The notes under the pieces were generated by a model, which was given only the letters and a program-made list of their open reading frames with translations, was not told the DNA's origin and made no database searches. Positions 19,448 through 30,335 of a stretch of 64,000 nt of DNA are shown here, one piece after another. The first letter of the stretch is position 1. Every line of letters begins with the position of its first letter. This DNA is from Edwardsiella ictaluri ATCC 33202 (lineage in GTDB: Bacteria; Pseudomonadota; Gammaproteobacteria; Enterobacterales; Enterobacteriaceae), in assembly GCF_000264785.1 (NCBI RefSeq), contig NZ_AFJI01000060.1, forward strand, positions 5-64,004, written 5' to 3'. Both the position numbers and the translations under genes were made by a program.

Positions 19448-22318
19448 TTATGCCTCTTTCTCCCGGCGCCGGCGGATCTGCTGCGCATAGCCGCTGAGGG
19501 AGGCCAGCAAATCCTCCCGCATCACCGGCTTGGACAGGCAGCTGTCCATCCCCACCTCAATGCAACGCTGGCGCTCCTCGGCCAGGGCGTTGGCCGTCAC
19601 CCCCACGATCGGCAGGGTGCGCCCCTGCTGACGCAGTCGTTCGGTCAGCTGGTAGCCATCCATATTGGGCATATTCACGTCCGTCAGCACGATATCCGCC
19701 GCTTGCTGCTGCAGCGCTCCCAGTGCATCCACCCCATCACAGGCCACCGCGACCTGGCTAAAGCCCAGTGAGATCAGCTGATCGGCCAGAAGACGTCGGT
19801 TGATCGGATGATCGTCCACGATCAGGAGCGCAATATCGCTGAAGTCCTGCTGGCGATCCGTCGGCGCCGCGATGGCGCTTTCCAGGCTGCACTCCGCGAC
19901 GCTCTCCGGCGCAAAAATGCGGTTCAGTACCTGCAGCAGTTCCAGCGGTGCAGCGGTATTCAACAGCCATTCCCCCGAGGCGCGGCGGCAGGCGTGGCCG
20001 AGGTAGTCGGCGCACAGCCGCACCCGGGCGGCGAACGCCAGCCCCGTCTGCGGTGGATGATCGCAGATCAGCACATCCTGCGCCGTCGACGGCACTATCG
20101 GCGGGCAGAGACACACCCGCGCACCGGCGGCGCTCAACAGCGTCTGCAGATAACGCTCCAGACGGGCGTTATGGATATCCAGCCACAGGGTACGCTGCTG
20201 CAATATCGGCTGCAGCGGCTGTGCTGCCCTGGCCTGATACATCGGCAGACGGATGGTAAAGATGCTACCCAGCCCCGGAGATGACTCCACTGCGATATCG
20301 CCATCCATCAGGCTGACCAGCTTCTCGCAGATGGCCAGCCCCAGCCCGGTGCCGTGAAAATGGCGCTGAACGCCGCTGCCCACCTGAAAGAAGGGATCGA
20401 ACAGGCGCAGCACGTCGCGCGGCGGGATCCCGAGCCCCGTATCACGCACCCGGAACTCCAGATAGAAGTCATTCACCCGTGCCTGCAGAATAATACAGCC
20501 GGTATCGGTAAATTTAATCGCGTTGCTCAACAGATTCGAGAGCACCTGCTGAATGCGCATGATATCGCCGGAGAGGGCCTCCGGGACCTCCGGCTCAATA
20601 AAACAGTACAGCGTCAGGCGCTTGCGTACCACCAGCGGAAGATAGTTGCCGATGATATGCGGGATCACCTCGCGCGGGACAAAGCGACCTGGCTCGATCT
20701 TCAGCTGCTCTGACTCTATTTTGGAGAAGTCGAGGATATCGTTGATGATCTTCAGCAGCAGCCCAGAGGAGTTGCTCATTGCCCCCAGCAGACGCTGCAC
20801 CTCCTCCGGCAGTGTCTTGGTGCGCAGCAGATCCAGATTACCGATAATGCCGTACAGTGGGGTGCGCAGCTCATGGCTGACGGTCGCCAGAAACATCGAC
20901 TTGGACTGGCTGGCCTGCTCGGCGGCAGCAGCCATCTCCTGCAGCGACTCCTCCATCTTCACCCTGGCGCTGACGTCGACCATGGCGCAAATCGCCACAT
21001 CCTCATTGCGATAGCGCGAACGGACAAAGCTTATCTGCAAATTCTGGTTCTGCACGGTGATCACATCCAGTACGCTGATCGGCTCTTCGCAGATAATCCG
21101 GGTGATACGCTGACGATCCTCCGGCGTAAACTGACTGATATAGTTGTGGGCCAGTTCGTTGCTGAGGATGTTGCTGCCGTCGCGTGCCCGCAGGATCGAA
21201 ATGCCCACCGGCGCCGACGCCACGATCTTGCGGTTAAACTGCTCATGCTCCTCCAGCCGCAACGCGTTATTCTCCGCCGGCAGGAACATCTTGCGCTCAA
21301 ACAGCCAAGTCAGGACGAACAGGACGATCCCGCTGATCAGATTCAGCACGATGGCGTTGATCAGCAGCAGATTAAAGCGTTCCAGCAGTACCCGCGACGG
21401 CAACGAGTAGACGATGGACAGGTCGCTCGGCTGCAGCTTTTTCTTCAGCAGCAGCGTATCGTAGCCACTGTTATAGCCGAAGTAGTTCTCATCGTCCGGC
21501 AGACCGCTCAATATTGGCAGCGGCCCGCCGTTTTCGGCATAGCTCAGCAGCGTATCGCCGCTGTCGCTGAGCAGCGTGACCCCGATCGGCAACATCGACG
21601 GATTGGTCAACTCCTCCAGACGCAGCGTCTGCTCGGTGCCCAGCACCGCCTCCAGCTGGTTTCCACTGTATATCGGCGAGGCAATGTACAGCGAGCCGGC
21701 GTCACCCTGCGCGCCCGGGATCACCCAGAACAGCGATGGGTCCTTATCGTTGCTGCCCTGAAAACGCATCATCCGCTGCTGCAGCAGGCGCAGGGTGTTG
21801 CCGCCGTCCAGGGGCACGTTACGAATGCTAAAATCGGCCAGGCATTGGCTGCTGCCGCCGATAACGAAGATCCGGTTGAGATCGTAGGCGGCGACAAAGT
21901 TCTCCTTCCAGTAACGGATAAACCCGCTGAGCGCCTGCAGAGAGGTGCGGTAGCCCGCGCTGATGCGCCGGCAGTCGGACTCGGGAAAGATCGGCAGCAG
22001 CGGCGGCAGCTCGCCGCTGATGTCCAGCGCCCTGCCGCTGTAGGGCGGAATGCTGCCCTCGCTGCCCGACCAGGCCAGCCGATTCTCAGCGATATAGCGA
22101 ATATCACGCATGGTGGCGTTAGCGTGACGGATGATCGACTGGGCCTGATCGAAGTTCAGGTTAAAATCCTGACGGATATCGGACTCTTTCTCATGAAACT
22201 TATTCAGAATGTAGAAGGTGGTCAGCAGGGCGCCCAAGATCCACAGCATCAGCGCCAGCGTACGGAACAGATAGCGGGAAACCTTGAGCGTGGTACGAAA
22301 GGAGACGAAGTATTTCAA
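19448..22318 (-). CDS. rcsC: Hybrid sensor histidine kinase RcsC
   Basis: The protein aligns with E. coli RcsC from LKYFVSFRTTLKVSRYLFR, where the first codon is TTG at 22316-22318, giving 956 aa. An ATG at 22402 would add 28 residues with no family match. Domains: first helix near residue 20, periplasmic domain to about 310, second helix, PAS-like region, H-box FLATVSHELRTPLYGIIGNL, ATPase motifs DTGLGIP and GTGLGLAI, an ABL linker domain, and a C-terminal receiver with VLTDVNMPNMDG. It senses envelope stress through RcsF and IgaA. It is convergent with rcsB and downstream of gyrA. Confidence 0.93.
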   Translation of the reverse strand: MKYFVSFRTTLKVSRYLFRTLALMLWILGALLTTFYILNKFHEKESDIRQDFNLNFDQAQSIIRHANATMRDIRYIAENRLAWSGSEGSIPPYSGRALDISGELPPLLPIFPESDCRRISAGYRTSLQALSGFIRYWKENFVAAYDLNRIFVIGGSSQCLADFSIRNVPLDGGNTLRLLQQRMMRFQGSNDKDPSLFWVIPGAQGDAGSLYIASPIYSGNQLEAVLGTEQTLRLEELTNPSMLPIGVTLLSDSGDTLLSYAENGGPLPILSGLPDDENYFGYNSGYDTLLLKKKLQPSDLSIVYSLPSRVLLERFNLLLINAIVLNLISGIVLFVLTWLFERKMFLPAENNALRLEEHEQFNRKIVASAPVGISILRARDGSNILSNELAHNYISQFTPEDRQRITRIICEEPISVLDVITVQNQNLQISFVRSRYRNEDVAICAMVDVSARVKMEESLQEMAAAAEQASQSKSMFLATVSHELRTPLYGIIGNLDLLRTKTLPEEVQRLLGAMSNSSGLLLKIINDILDFSKIESEQLKIEPGRFVPREVIPHIIGNYLPLVVRKRLTLYCFIEPEVPEALSGDIMRIQQVLSNLLSNAIKFTDTGCIILQARVNDFYLEFRVRDTGLGIPPRDVLRLFDPFFQVGSGVQRHFHGTGLGLAICEKLVSLMDGDIAVESSPGLGSIFTIRLPMYQARAAQPLQPILQQRTLWLDIHNARLERYLQTLLSAAGARVCLCPPIVPSTAQDVLICDHPPQTGLAFAARVRLCADYLGHACRRASGEWLLNTAAPLELLQVLNRIFAPESVAECSLESAIAAPTDRQQDFSDIALLIVDDHPINRRLLADQLISLGFSQVAVACDGVDALGALQQQAADIVLTDVNMPNMDGYQLTERLRQQGRTLPIVGVTANALAEERQRCIEVGMDSCLSKPVMREDLLASLSGYAQQIRRRREKEA

Positions 22319-22474
22319 CGTGGCGCCCGTGACCGTAGTAACAGAGAGAATGGCGTTAAGGTAGCGACAAACCCCGCCCGGCGCAATGACCTGGCGGCAC
22401 AACGGTGTATCAACGCGAGTCAGGGGGAGCCAGACGTAACAGCGTCAATCTCTATCCGGACGGGCCTCCGGCAT

Positions 22475-22503
22475 AAAAAAGGGCCGGAGTGACCGACCCT
22501 TTT
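22475..22503 (-). terminator. Rho-independent terminator of gyrA
   Basis: On the minus strand GGGTCGG (rc of 22493-22499) pairs with CCGGCCC (rc of 22481-22487) over a 5-nt loop, followed by six T residues (A run 22475-22480). It lies 20 bp past the gyrA stop. Confidence 0.88.
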
Positions 22504-22520
22504 GACACCTGTATCAACGC

Positions 22521-25157
22521 TTATTCAGCGTCATCCTCGGCGGCATCGTCATCGCTCTCCACTTCCGGCACGATCTCATCGTCACCCTCCGCGGCGCTGC
22601 CGTCGATGCTGTCCAGATCTTCGTCGTCAACCGGTTCAACGACCCGCTGCAGCCCCACCACGTGCTCGTCCTCGGCGGTACGGATTAGGATAACCCCCTG
22701 CGTATTGCGCCCGACGATGCTGACCTCAGAAACGCGGGTACGCACCAGGGTACCGGCATCGGTGATCATCATGATCTGATCGCTGTCCTCGACCTGCACC
22801 GCGCCGACGACGCTGCCGTTACGCTCAGTCACCTTGATAGAGATAACCCCCTGAGTCGCACGTGACTTGGTCGGGTACTCGGCCACGCTGCTGCGTTTGC
22901 CGTAGCCGTTCTGGGTCACGGTCAGGATAGCCCCCTCACCGTGCGGTACGATCAGCGATACCACGCGATCGTCCCCGGCCAGCTTGATGCCTCGCACCCC
23001 GGTCGCGGTGCGCCCCATGGCACGCACGGCATCCTCCTTGAAGCGCACCACTTTACCGGCGGCGGAGAACAGCATCACCTCGTCGTTGCCATCGGTCAGA
23101 TCGACCCCGATCAGCTCATCACCGTCGTTAAGGTTCACCGCGATAATCCCGGCGGCACGCGGACGGCTGAACTCGGCCAGCGCCGTCTTCTTCACCGTGC
23201 CGCTGGCGGTAGCCATAAACACATTGACCCCTTCAGCATACTCACGCACCGGCAGGATAGCGGTGATACGTTCGTCGGCTTCCAGTGGCAACAGGTTGAT
23301 GATCGGACGACCGCGGGCACCGCGACTGGCTTCCGGCAGCTGATATACCTTCATCCAGTACATGCGCCCCCGGCTGGAGAAGCACAGGATGGTGTCGTGG
23401 GTATTGGCCACCAGCAGCCGATCGATAAAGTCCTCTTCTTTAATCCGTGCGGCAGACTTGCCCTTACCGCCGCGACGCTGGGCCTCATAGTCGCTCAGCG
23501 GCTGGTACTTCACGTAGCCCTGATGCGACAGGGTCACCACCACGTCTTCCTGCTCGATCAGATCTTCGATATTGATATCCGCCGTGTTGGCGGTGATCTC
23601 GGTGCGGCGCGCATCGCCAAACTGCTCGCGGATGGCGATCAGCTCTTCGCGGATCACCTCCATCAGGCGCTCCGGGCTTTGTAGAATGAAGATCAGCGCG
23701 GCGATCTGCTCCAGCAGCGCCTTGTACTCATCCAGCAGCTTCTCGTGCTCCAGGCCGGTCAGTTTCTGCAGACGCAGATCCAGGATCGCCTGCGCCTGCT
23801 GCTCCGTCAGGTGATAATGGCCGTCGCGGATGCCATACTGCGGCTCCAGCCACTCCGGACGCGCGGCATCGTCGCCGGCGCGCGCCAGCATCGCCGCTAC
23901 GTTGCCCAGCGCCCAGGCCTGGGAAACCAGCGCGGCCTTGGCCTCGGCGGGCGTCGGCGCACGGCGGATCAACTCAATGATCGGATCGATGTTGACCAGC
24001 GCAATGGCCAGGCCTTCCAAGATGTGGGCACGCCCGCGCGCCTTGCGCAGTTCAAAGATGGTGCGGCGGGTCACCACCTCACGGCGGTGGCGCACAAAGG
24101 CTTCCAGACACTCCTTCAGGGTCAGCAGCTTCGGCTGTCCCTGGTGCAGCGCCACCATATTAATCCCGAAAGAGACCTGCATCTGGGTCTGCGAGTAGAG
24201 GTTATTCAGCACCACCTCACCCACCGCGTCGCGCTTGACTTCGATAACGATGCGCATCCCATCCTTATCAGACTCATCGCGCAGGGCACTGATGCCCTCG
24301 ACGCGCTTCTCCTTCACCAGCTCGGCGATTTTCTCGATCAGACGCGCCTTGTTGACCTGATAGGGGATCTCATGCACCACGATGGTTTCGCGGCTATTTT
24401 TATCGTCGACCTCGATCTCGGCGCGCGCACGCACGTAGATCTTGCCGCGCCCGGTGCGATAGGCCTCTTCAATGCCGCGGCGCCCGTTGATGATCGCCGC
24501 CGTCGGGAAATCTGGCCCCGGAATATGCTCCATCAGCCCTTCGATGGTGATGTTCTCATCATCGATATAGGCCAGGCAGCCGTTGATCACCTCAGTCAGG
24601 TTATGGGGAGGAATGTTGGTCGCCATCCCCACCGCGATACCGGCAGAGCCGTTGACCAGCAGGTTGGGCACCTTGGTCGGCAGGACGTCGGGGATCTGTT
24701 CGGTGCCGTCGTAGTTGGGCACATAGTCCACCGTCTCTTTGTCCAGATCGGCCAACAGCTCATGAGCAATCTTCGCCATGCGCACTTCGGTGTAACGCAT
24801 CGCCGCCGCGGAGTCGCCGTCGATGGAGCCAAAGTTACCCTGGCCGTCGACCAGCATATAACGCAGGGAGAAGGGCTGCGCCATACGCACGATAGTGTCA
24901 TAAACCGCGCTGTCACCGTGTGGGTGATATTTACCGATAACGTCACCGACCACGCGGGCCGATTTTTTGTATGGTTTGTTCCAGTCATTGCCCAGTACGT
25001 TCATCGCAAACAGGACGCGACGGTGTACCGGCTTCAGGCCATCCCGAACATCCGGCAGCGCACGACCGACGATAACGGACATGGCGTAATCCAGATATGA
25101 GTTTTTCAACTCTTCTTCGATATTGACCGGCGTAATCTCTCTGGCAAGGTCGCTCAT
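22521..25157 (-). CDS. gyrA: DNA gyrase subunit A
   Basis: This 878-aa protein is the breakage-reunion subunit of DNA gyrase. The winged-helix region has the catalytic Tyr in RYTEVRM, and the quinolone-resistance region reads [13 protein letters not shown], with wild-type Ser83 and Asp87, so no target-based quinolone resistance is visible. The C-terminal wrapping domain contains the GyrA-box QRRGGKG, and an acidic tail (about 30 residues of Asp, Glu, Ala) ends the protein, as in E. coli (875 aa). An AGAGGGA site precedes the ATG. It is divergent from ubiG, as in E. coli. Confidence 0.98.
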   Translation of the reverse strand: MSDLAREITPVNIEEELKNSYLDYAMSVIVGRALPDVRDGLKPVHRRVLFAMNVLGNDWNKPYKKSARVVGDVIGKYHPHGDSAVYDTIVRMAQPFSLRYMLVDGQGNFGSIDGDSAAAMRYTEVRMAKIAHELLADLDKETVDYVPNYDGTEQIPDVLPTKVPNLLVNGSAGIAVGMATNIPPHNLTEVINGCLAYIDDENITIEGLMEHIPGPDFPTAAIINGRRGIEEAYRTGRGKIYVRARAEIEVDDKNSRETIVVHEIPYQVNKARLIEKIAELVKEKRVEGISALRDESDKDGMRIVIEVKRDAVGEVVLNNLYSQTQMQVSFGINMVALHQGQPKLLTLKECLEAFVRHRREVVTRRTIFELRKARGRAHILEGLAIALVNIDPIIELIRRAPTPAEAKAALVSQAWALGNVAAMLARAGDDAARPEWLEPQYGIRDGHYHLTEQQAQAILDLRLQKLTGLEHEKLLDEYKALLEQIAALIFILQSPERLMEVIREELIAIREQFGDARRTEITANTADINIEDLIEQEDVVVTLSHQGYVKYQPLSDYEAQRRGGKGKSAARIKEEDFIDRLLVANTHDTILCFSSRGRMYWMKVYQLPEASRGARGRPIINLLPLEADERITAILPVREYAEGVNVFMATASGTVKKTALAEFSRPRAAGIIAVNLNDGDELIGVDLTDGNDEVMLFSAAGKVVRFKEDAVRAMGRTATGVRGIKLAGDDRVVSLIVPHGEGAILTVTQNGYGKRSSVAEYPTKSRATQGVISIKVTERNGSVVGAVQVEDSDQIMMITDAGTLVRTRVSEVSIVGRNTQGVILIRTAEDEHVVGLQRVVEPVDDEDLDSIDGSAAEGDDEIVPEVESDDDAAEDDAE

Positions 25158-25399
25158 GGAGCTGCTATCCCTCTACTAATTATTCATCTGCCGCTACCCT
25201 AAATACATCGAGTAGAACCAGGCGCATACACGATGACGAAGACGATAATGATACCACAAAGGCCGGGGTTGTGCGAAATGCGCAGCGCCATCGTAGCGTG
25301 AGCGCAGACAGCCCCTTTGCCATCGCGGAACAACAGGTATAATCGCTGCAGAGGGTCTTTTTTTGCGCGCGCCGCCGCGCTGGATTAAAGGAGTCAGAG

Positions 25400-26107
25400 G
25401 TGTCACAAAACGTTGATTTGCAGGAAATTGCCAAGTTTGAAGCCGTCGCCTCACGCTGGTGGGATCCCGAGGGCGAATTCAAACCGCTGCACCGCATCAA
25501 TCCCCTGCGCCTGGACTATATCCTGCAGCGCGCCGACGGGCTGTTCGCCAAGCGGGTACTCGACGTCGGCTGCGGCGGCGGTATTCTGGCGGAAAGCATG
25601 GCGCAGGCCGGCGCCGAGGTCACCGGGCTGGATATGGGCGCGGAGCCACTACAGGTGGCGCGCCTCCACGCCCTGGAGAGCGGCGTCACGGTAAACTATT
25701 TGCAGGAAACGGTCGAACAGCACGCCGGGCACACCGACGCACTGTATGACGTGATCACCTGCATGGAGATGCTGGAACATGTGCCGGACCCCCGCTCCGT
25801 GGTATTGGCCTGCGCCCGGTTGGTCAAACCCGGCGGACAGATTTTCTTTTCGACCATCAACCGAAACCCCAAGGCCTGGCTGCTGATGGTGCTGGGCGCA
25901 GAGTACCTGCTGAAAATGGTGCCCAAAGGCACCCATGACCCGCGCAAGTTTATCCGCCCCGCCGAACTGATGGCCTGGCTGGACAGCGCCCCACTGACGG
26001 TACGCCACCTCTGCGGCATGCACTATAACCCGCTGCGCGATCGCTTCACCCTGGGCCGGGGGGTCGACGTCAATTATCTGCTGCACGCCTGCCGCGAGGC
26101 GGAGTAG
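25400..26107 (+). CDS. ubiG: Ubiquinone biosynthesis O-methyltransferase UbiG
   Basis: This 235-aa SAM-dependent methyltransferase has motif [14 protein letters not shown] and the family signature [23 protein letters not shown]. It carries out both O-methylation steps of ubiquinone synthesis. The start is GTG at 25400 with an AAAGGAG site; the encoded [10 protein letters not shown] order agrees with homologues. It is divergent from gyrA. Together with the men genes in the same window it shows the cell makes both ubiquinone and menaquinone. Confidence 0.95.
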   Translation: MSQNVDLQEIAKFEAVASRWWDPEGEFKPLHRINPLRLDYILQRADGLFAKRVLDVGCGGGILAESMAQAGAEVTGLDMGAEPLQVARLHALESGVTVNYLQETVEQHAGHTDALYDVITCMEMLEHVPDPRSVVLACARLVKPGGQIFFSTINRNPKAWLLMVLGAEYLLKMVPKGTHDPRKFIRPAELMAWLDSAPLTVRHLCGMHYNPLRDRFTLGRGVDVNYLLHACREAE

Positions 26108-26312
26108 CGCACCGTCGTCACCGCCGCATTTTTACCCGCGGCGGTGACGTTTTAACCCATCACGAGCCAGATCAAGATCTGCCTGTTTCAGTAACGAATA
26201 ATAAAACGGCAAACGATCAATTTTTTTAAAAGGGACCCTCATGTTATCCCCTCACGGACAATACCAGAGCGGACGCTGCCTACCGTCCGCTACATAACAT
26301 TTCACCCCCAAC

Positions 26313-26321
26313 TTATCCACA
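26313..26321 (+). promoter_or_regulatory. DnaA box upstream of nrdA
   Basis: TTATCCACA is the consensus strong DnaA box. In E. coli DnaA boxes in the nrdAB promoter link ribonucleotide reductase expression to the cell cycle. Confidence 0.75.
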
Positions 26322-26361
26322 AGCACACGCTATTTTGTTCACTTGCAAAATGCAGGCAACA

Positions 26362-26407
26362 ACACTATCTTGTTGCCATATCGTCATTCACCCCCTATAT
26401 ATTGTGT
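26362..26407 (+). promoter_or_regulatory. Tandem NrdR boxes upstream of nrdA
   Basis: ACACTATCTTGTTGCC (26362-26377) and CCCCTATATATTGTGT (26392-26407) both resemble the 16-bp NrdR box. Their centres are 30 bp apart, close to three helix turns, the paired spacing NrdR is known to prefer. They lie 79-124 bp ahead of the nrdA start. Confidence 0.75.
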
Positions 26408-26485
26408 TATCATCGCGTCTACGCTACTAGCGTCAGCGGCGTTAACGCACGTCCAGCGGGGCTCACACGGACAGGAACGTATCCT

Positions 26486-28768
26486 ATGAATCAGAGTCTG
26501 CTCGTCACCAAACGCGACGGAAGCAAAGAACGCATCAATCTCGACAAAATCCACCGGGTTCTCGACTGGGCGGCGGAAGGGCTGCAAAACGTCTCCGTCT
26601 CCCAGGTTGAGCTGCGTTCCCACATCCAGTTTTATGACGGCATCCGCACGGCGGACATCCATGAGACCATCATCAAAGCTGCCGCCGATCTGATCTCCCG
26701 TGAAACCCCGGACTACCAATACATGGCCGCGCGCCTGGCGATCTTCCACCTGCGCAAAAAAGCCTATGGTCAGTTCGAGCCGCCCAAACTGTATGACCAT
26801 GTCGTACGCCTGATAGAGATGGGCAAATATGACACTCACCTGCTGACCGACTTCAGCCGCGACGAGTTCGAGCAGATGGATAGCTTTATCGACCACTGGC
26901 GCGATATGAACTTCTCCTATGCCGCGGTAAAGCAGCTGGAGGGCAAATACCTGGTACAGAACCGCGTCAGCGGTGAGATCTATGAGAGCGCCCAGTTCCT
27001 CTATATCCTGGTCGCCGCCTGCCTGTTCTCCCACTACCCGCGCGAGACCCGGCTGGACTATATCAAGCGCTTCTACGACGCGGTATCAACCTTTAAGATC
27101 TCTCTGCCGACGCCCATCATGTCCGGTGTGCGTACTCCGACGCGTCAGTTCAGCTCCTGTGTGCTGATCGAGTGCGGCGACAGCCTGGATTCAATCAACG
27201 CCACCTCCAGCGCCATTGTGAAGTATGTCTCCCAGCGCGCCGGCATCGGTATCAACGCTGGGCGCCTGCGTGCGTTGGGCAGCCCGATCCGCGGAGGAGA
27301 GGCGTTCCATACCGGCTGTATCCCGTTCTACAAACACTTCCAGACCGCGGTCAAATCCTGCTCTCAGGGCGGTGTACGCGGCGGTGCGGCAACCCTGTTT
27401 TACCCGCTGTGGCACCTGGAGGTAGAGAGCCTGCTGGTGCTGAAGAATAACCGCGGGGTAGAGGATAACCGGGTTCGCCACATAGACTACGGCGTACAGC
27501 TCAACCGCCTGATGTACCAGCGTCTGATCCAGAGCGGTGAAATCACCCTGTTCAGCCCCTCCGACGTTCCGGGGCTATACGACGCCTTCTTTGCCGATCA
27601 GAGCCAGTTTGAGCGCCTTTATGTGCAGTACGAGCAGGACAACAGTATCCGCCAGCGCAAGATTAAGGCCGTAGATCTGTTCTCGCTGATGATGCAGGAG
27701 CGCGCTTCGACCGGGCGTATCTACATCCAGAACGTCGATCACTGCAATACCCACAGCCCGTTTGATGCACACGTCGCGCCGGTACGCCAGTCCAACCTGT
27801 GTCTGGAGATCGCGCTGCCAACCAAACCGCTGGAAGATGTCAATGATGAAACCGGCGAGATAGCCCTGTGTACCCTGTCGGCCTTCAACCTGGGTGCCAT
27901 CGACTCACTGGACGACCTGGAGGAGCTGGCTACCCTGGCGGTCCGCGCGCTGGATGCCCTGCTCGACTACCAGGACTACCCGATCCCGGCCGCTAAGCGC
28001 GGCGCCATGGGACGCCGCACCTTGGGTATCGGGGTGATCAACTTTGCCTACTACCTGGCGAAAAATGGGGTACGTTACTCCGATGGCAGCGCCAATGCGC
28101 TGACCCATCGCACCTTTGAGGCGATCCAGTACTACCTGCTGAAGGCCTCCCACCGCCTGGCACAGGAGCAGGGCGCCTGCCCGTGGTTCAACGAGACCAC
28201 CTATGCGCAGGGGATCCTGCCCATCGACAGCTATAAGAAAGATCTCGACGCTATCTGTAGCGAGCCGTTGCACTATGACTGGGAAACCCTGCGTACCGAG
28301 ATCGTCCGCGACGGGCTGCGTAACTCGACCCTGTCAGCCCTGATGCCGTCGGAGACCTCATCGCAAATCTCCAACGCCACCAACGGCATCGAGCCGCCGC
28401 GCGGCTATATCAGTATCAAGGCCTCCAAGGACGGCATTCTGCGCCAGGTGGTGCCGGAGTATGAGCGCCTGAAGGATGCCTACGAGCTGCTGTGGGCCAT
28501 GCCGGGTAACGATGGCTATCTGCAGCTGGTCGGCCTGATGCAGAAGTTTATCGATCAATCGATCTCAGCCAATACCAACTACGATCCGTCACGCTTCCCA
28601 TCCGGGAAAGTACCGATGAAGCAGCTGTTAAAAGATCTGCTGACGGCGTATAAACTGGGGGTGAAAACCCTCTATTATCAAAACACCCGCGACGGTGCGG
28701 AGGATATGCAGGAAGATCTGGGGAGCGCGCAGGACGACGGCTGCGAAAGCGGCGCCTGCAAGATTTAA
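26486..28768 (+). CDS. nrdA: Class Ia ribonucleotide reductase alpha subunit NrdA
   Basis: The start at 26486 (MNQSLLVTKRDG) follows an AGGAA site; the upstream in-frame ATG at 26402 lies in the NrdR box and is rejected. The 760-aa protein has the N-terminal ATP-cone, the active-site cysteines in FSSCVLIECG, SNLCLEI and IALCTLSAF, and the C-terminal CESGACKI redox pair. It reduces ribonucleoside diphosphates with NrdB. Length equals the E. coli 761 aa. nrdB follows after about 90 bp. Confidence 0.98.
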   Translation: MNQSLLVTKRDGSKERINLDKIHRVLDWAAEGLQNVSVSQVELRSHIQFYDGIRTADIHETIIKAAADLISRETPDYQYMAARLAIFHLRKKAYGQFEPPKLYDHVVRLIEMGKYDTHLLTDFSRDEFEQMDSFIDHWRDMNFSYAAVKQLEGKYLVQNRVSGEIYESAQFLYILVAACLFSHYPRETRLDYIKRFYDAVSTFKISLPTPIMSGVRTPTRQFSSCVLIECGDSLDSINATSSAIVKYVSQRAGIGINAGRLRALGSPIRGGEAFHTGCIPFYKHFQTAVKSCSQGGVRGGAATLFYPLWHLEVESLLVLKNNRGVEDNRVRHIDYGVQLNRLMYQRLIQSGEITLFSPSDVPGLYDAFFADQSQFERLYVQYEQDNSIRQRKIKAVDLFSLMMQERASTGRIYIQNVDHCNTHSPFDAHVAPVRQSNLCLEIALPTKPLEDVNDETGEIALCTLSAFNLGAIDSLDDLEELATLAVRALDALLDYQDYPIPAAKRGAMGRRTLGIGVINFAYYLAKNGVRYSDGSANALTHRTFEAIQYYLLKASHRLAQEQGACPWFNETTYAQGILPIDSYKKDLDAICSEPLHYDWETLRTEIVRDGLRNSTLSALMPSETSSQISNATNGIEPPRGYISIKASKDGILRQVVPEYERLKDAYELLWAMPGNDGYLQLVGLMQKFIDQSISANTNYDPSRFPSGKVPMKQLLKDLLTAYKLGVKTLYYQNTRDGAEDMQEDLGSAQDDGCESGACKI

Positions 28769-28861
28769 CCTCCCCGCTGCACGGTGTCCCCGACGTGGGA
28801 CGCCGCATCCGCGCGTTATTTTTGACGCCCCGCGCCAGCGGGGCACAACAGGATTAGGGTC

Positions 28862-29992
28862 ATGGCCTATACCATCTTCTCTCAGAAAAAAAACGACCAA
28901 CTGCTCGAACCGATGTTCTTTGGTCAGCCGGTTAACGTCGCCCGCTATGATCAGCAGAAACATGAAATCTTTGAAAAGTTGATCGAAAAGCAGCTCTCCT
29001 TCTTCTGGCGCCCGGAAGAGGTGGATGTCTCGCGCGATCGCATCGACTATCAGGCGCTGCCTGACCATGAAAAGCATATTTTTATCAGTAACCTGAAATA
29101 CCAGACGCTGCTGGACTCCATTCAGGGCCGCAGTCCCAACGTCGCCCTGCTGCCGCTGATCTCCATTCCGGAGCTGGAGACCTGGGTCGAGACCTGGTCC
29201 TTCTCCGAGACCATCCACTCTCGCTCCTATACTCATATCATCCGCAATATCGTCACCGACCCGTCGCTGGTGTTCGATGATATCGTCAGCAATGAGGAGA
29301 TCCTCAAGCGCGCGCGCGACATCTCCGCCTATTATGACGATCTGATCGAAACCACCGGCTACTACCATCTGCTGGGGGAAGGGACGCACCAGATCAACGG
29401 CAAGCCGGTGACCGTCAGCCTGCGTGAGCTGAAGAAAAAACTCTACCTGTGTCTGATGAGCGTGAACGCACTGGAGGCGATCCGCTTCTATGTCAGCTTC
29501 GCCTGCTCGTTTGCCTTTGCCGAGCGTGAGCTGATGGAGGGAAACGCCAAGATCATCCGCCTGATCGCCCGTGACGAGGCCCTGCACCTGACCGGTACCC
29601 AGCACATCCTGAACCTGATGCGCGCCGGGCAGGACGACCCTGAAATGGCCGAGATCGCCACCGAATGCGCCAGCCAGTGCTACGACCTGTTCGTACAGGC
29701 TGCCCAGCAGGAGAAGGAGTGGGCAGGCTACCTGTTCCGCGACGGCTCGATGATCGGCCTCAACCGGGATATTCTGTGCCAGTACGTGGAGTACATCACC
29801 AATATCCGCATGCAGGCCGTCGGGCTGCCGCTGCCGTTTGAGACCCGCTCCAACCCGATCCCCTGGATCAACGCCTGGCTGGTCTCCGACAACGTACAGG
29901 TTGCCCCGCAGGAGGTCGAGGTGAGCTCCTATCTGGTCGGTCAGATCGACGCCGAGGTCAACGCCGACGATCTGAGCGACTTCCAGCTCTGA
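28862..29992 (+). CDS. nrdB: Class Ia ribonucleotide reductase beta subunit NrdB
   Basis: This 376-aa protein supplies the diiron-tyrosyl radical to NrdA. Metal ligands are visible in the [11 protein letters not shown] helix region, [17 protein letters not shown] (the radical Tyr lies in SRSYTH) and [12 protein letters not shown]. The C-terminal [11 protein letters not shown] tail that docks on NrdA is intact. The stop overlaps the ATG of yfaE (TGATG), so the two are translationally coupled. Confidence 0.98.
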   Translation: MAYTIFSQKKNDQLLEPMFFGQPVNVARYDQQKHEIFEKLIEKQLSFFWRPEEVDVSRDRIDYQALPDHEKHIFISNLKYQTLLDSIQGRSPNVALLPLISIPELETWVETWSFSETIHSRSYTHIIRNIVTDPSLVFDDIVSNEEILKRARDISAYYDDLIETTGYYHLLGEGTHQINGKPVTVSLRELKKKLYLCLMSVNALEAIRFYVSFACSFAFAERELMEGNAKIIRLIARDEALHLTGTQHILNLMRAGQDDPEMAEIATECASQCYDLFVQAAQQEKEWAGYLFRDGSMIGLNRDILCQYVEYITNIRMQAVGLPLPFETRSNPIPWINAWLVSDNVQVAPQEVEVSSYLVGQIDAEVNADDLSDFQL

Positions 29993-30315
29993 TGGCTAGA
30001 CACCCCGTAGACGCCGCCGCTTCCACGGCGGTGAGCGAGAGTAAGGGGTGTGCACCGGTGCGTTACCGTATCCACCTGGCACGCAGCGGACACCAGCTCG
30101 AACACCTTGATGATGGGGCCTCCCTGTTGGCGAGCCTGGAGCAGCAACAGGTGGTGGTCGAATACCAGTGTCGCTCCGGCTTCTGCGGCGCCTGCCGCTG
30201 CCGCCTGCTGCGTGGACAGGTCAGCTACCGTCAGGCACCGCTGGCCTTCCTGCAGCCGGACGAGATCCTGCCCTGCTGCTGCATCGTGCAGCAGGACATC
30301 GAGATCGATCTCTAG
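29992..30315 (+). CDS. yfaE: 2Fe-2S ferredoxin YfaE, possible N-terminal extension
   Basis: The protein has the plant-type ferredoxin cluster motif [17 protein letters not shown] and a distal CCC, and matches E. coli YfaE, which maintains the NrdB diiron cofactor. From the ATG that overlaps the nrdB stop it is 107 aa, about 22 longer than the E. coli protein, with the extra block between MAR and [14 protein letters not shown] at 30058 preceded by AAGGGG would give 85 aa, the usual length. Both starts are possible; the first is favoured for coupling and the second for length. Confidence 0.88.
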   Translation: MARHPVDAAASTAVSESKGCAPVRYRIHLARSGHQLEHLDDGASLLASLEQQQVVVEYQCRSGFCGACRCRLLRGQVSYRQAPLAFLQPDEILPCCCIVQQDIEIDL

Positions 30316-30335
30316 GGCGCCCGACTCACCGCGCG

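Larger units (their letters stand above)
26108..26485 (+). promoter_or_regulatory. nrdAB regulatory region
   Basis: This 378-bp gap has no gene. It contains a perfect DnaA box at 26313-26321 and two NrdR-type boxes further down, described separately. AT-rich sequence around 26200-26230 precedes them. The layout resembles the E. coli nrdAB control region, where DnaA, Fis and NrdR act. Confidence 0.7.

Noticed and set aside
20873..22492. 539-aa plus-strand ORF
   Set aside because: It is antisense to rcsC, rich in Gln, Arg and His, has no motif and arises from the codon bias of the real gene.
24890..24930. Quinolone-resistance change in GyrA
   Set aside because: The region encodes Ser83 and Asp87, the susceptible residues.
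23745..25100. 451-aa plus-strand ORF
   Set aside because: It is antisense to gyrA and has no recognisable domain.
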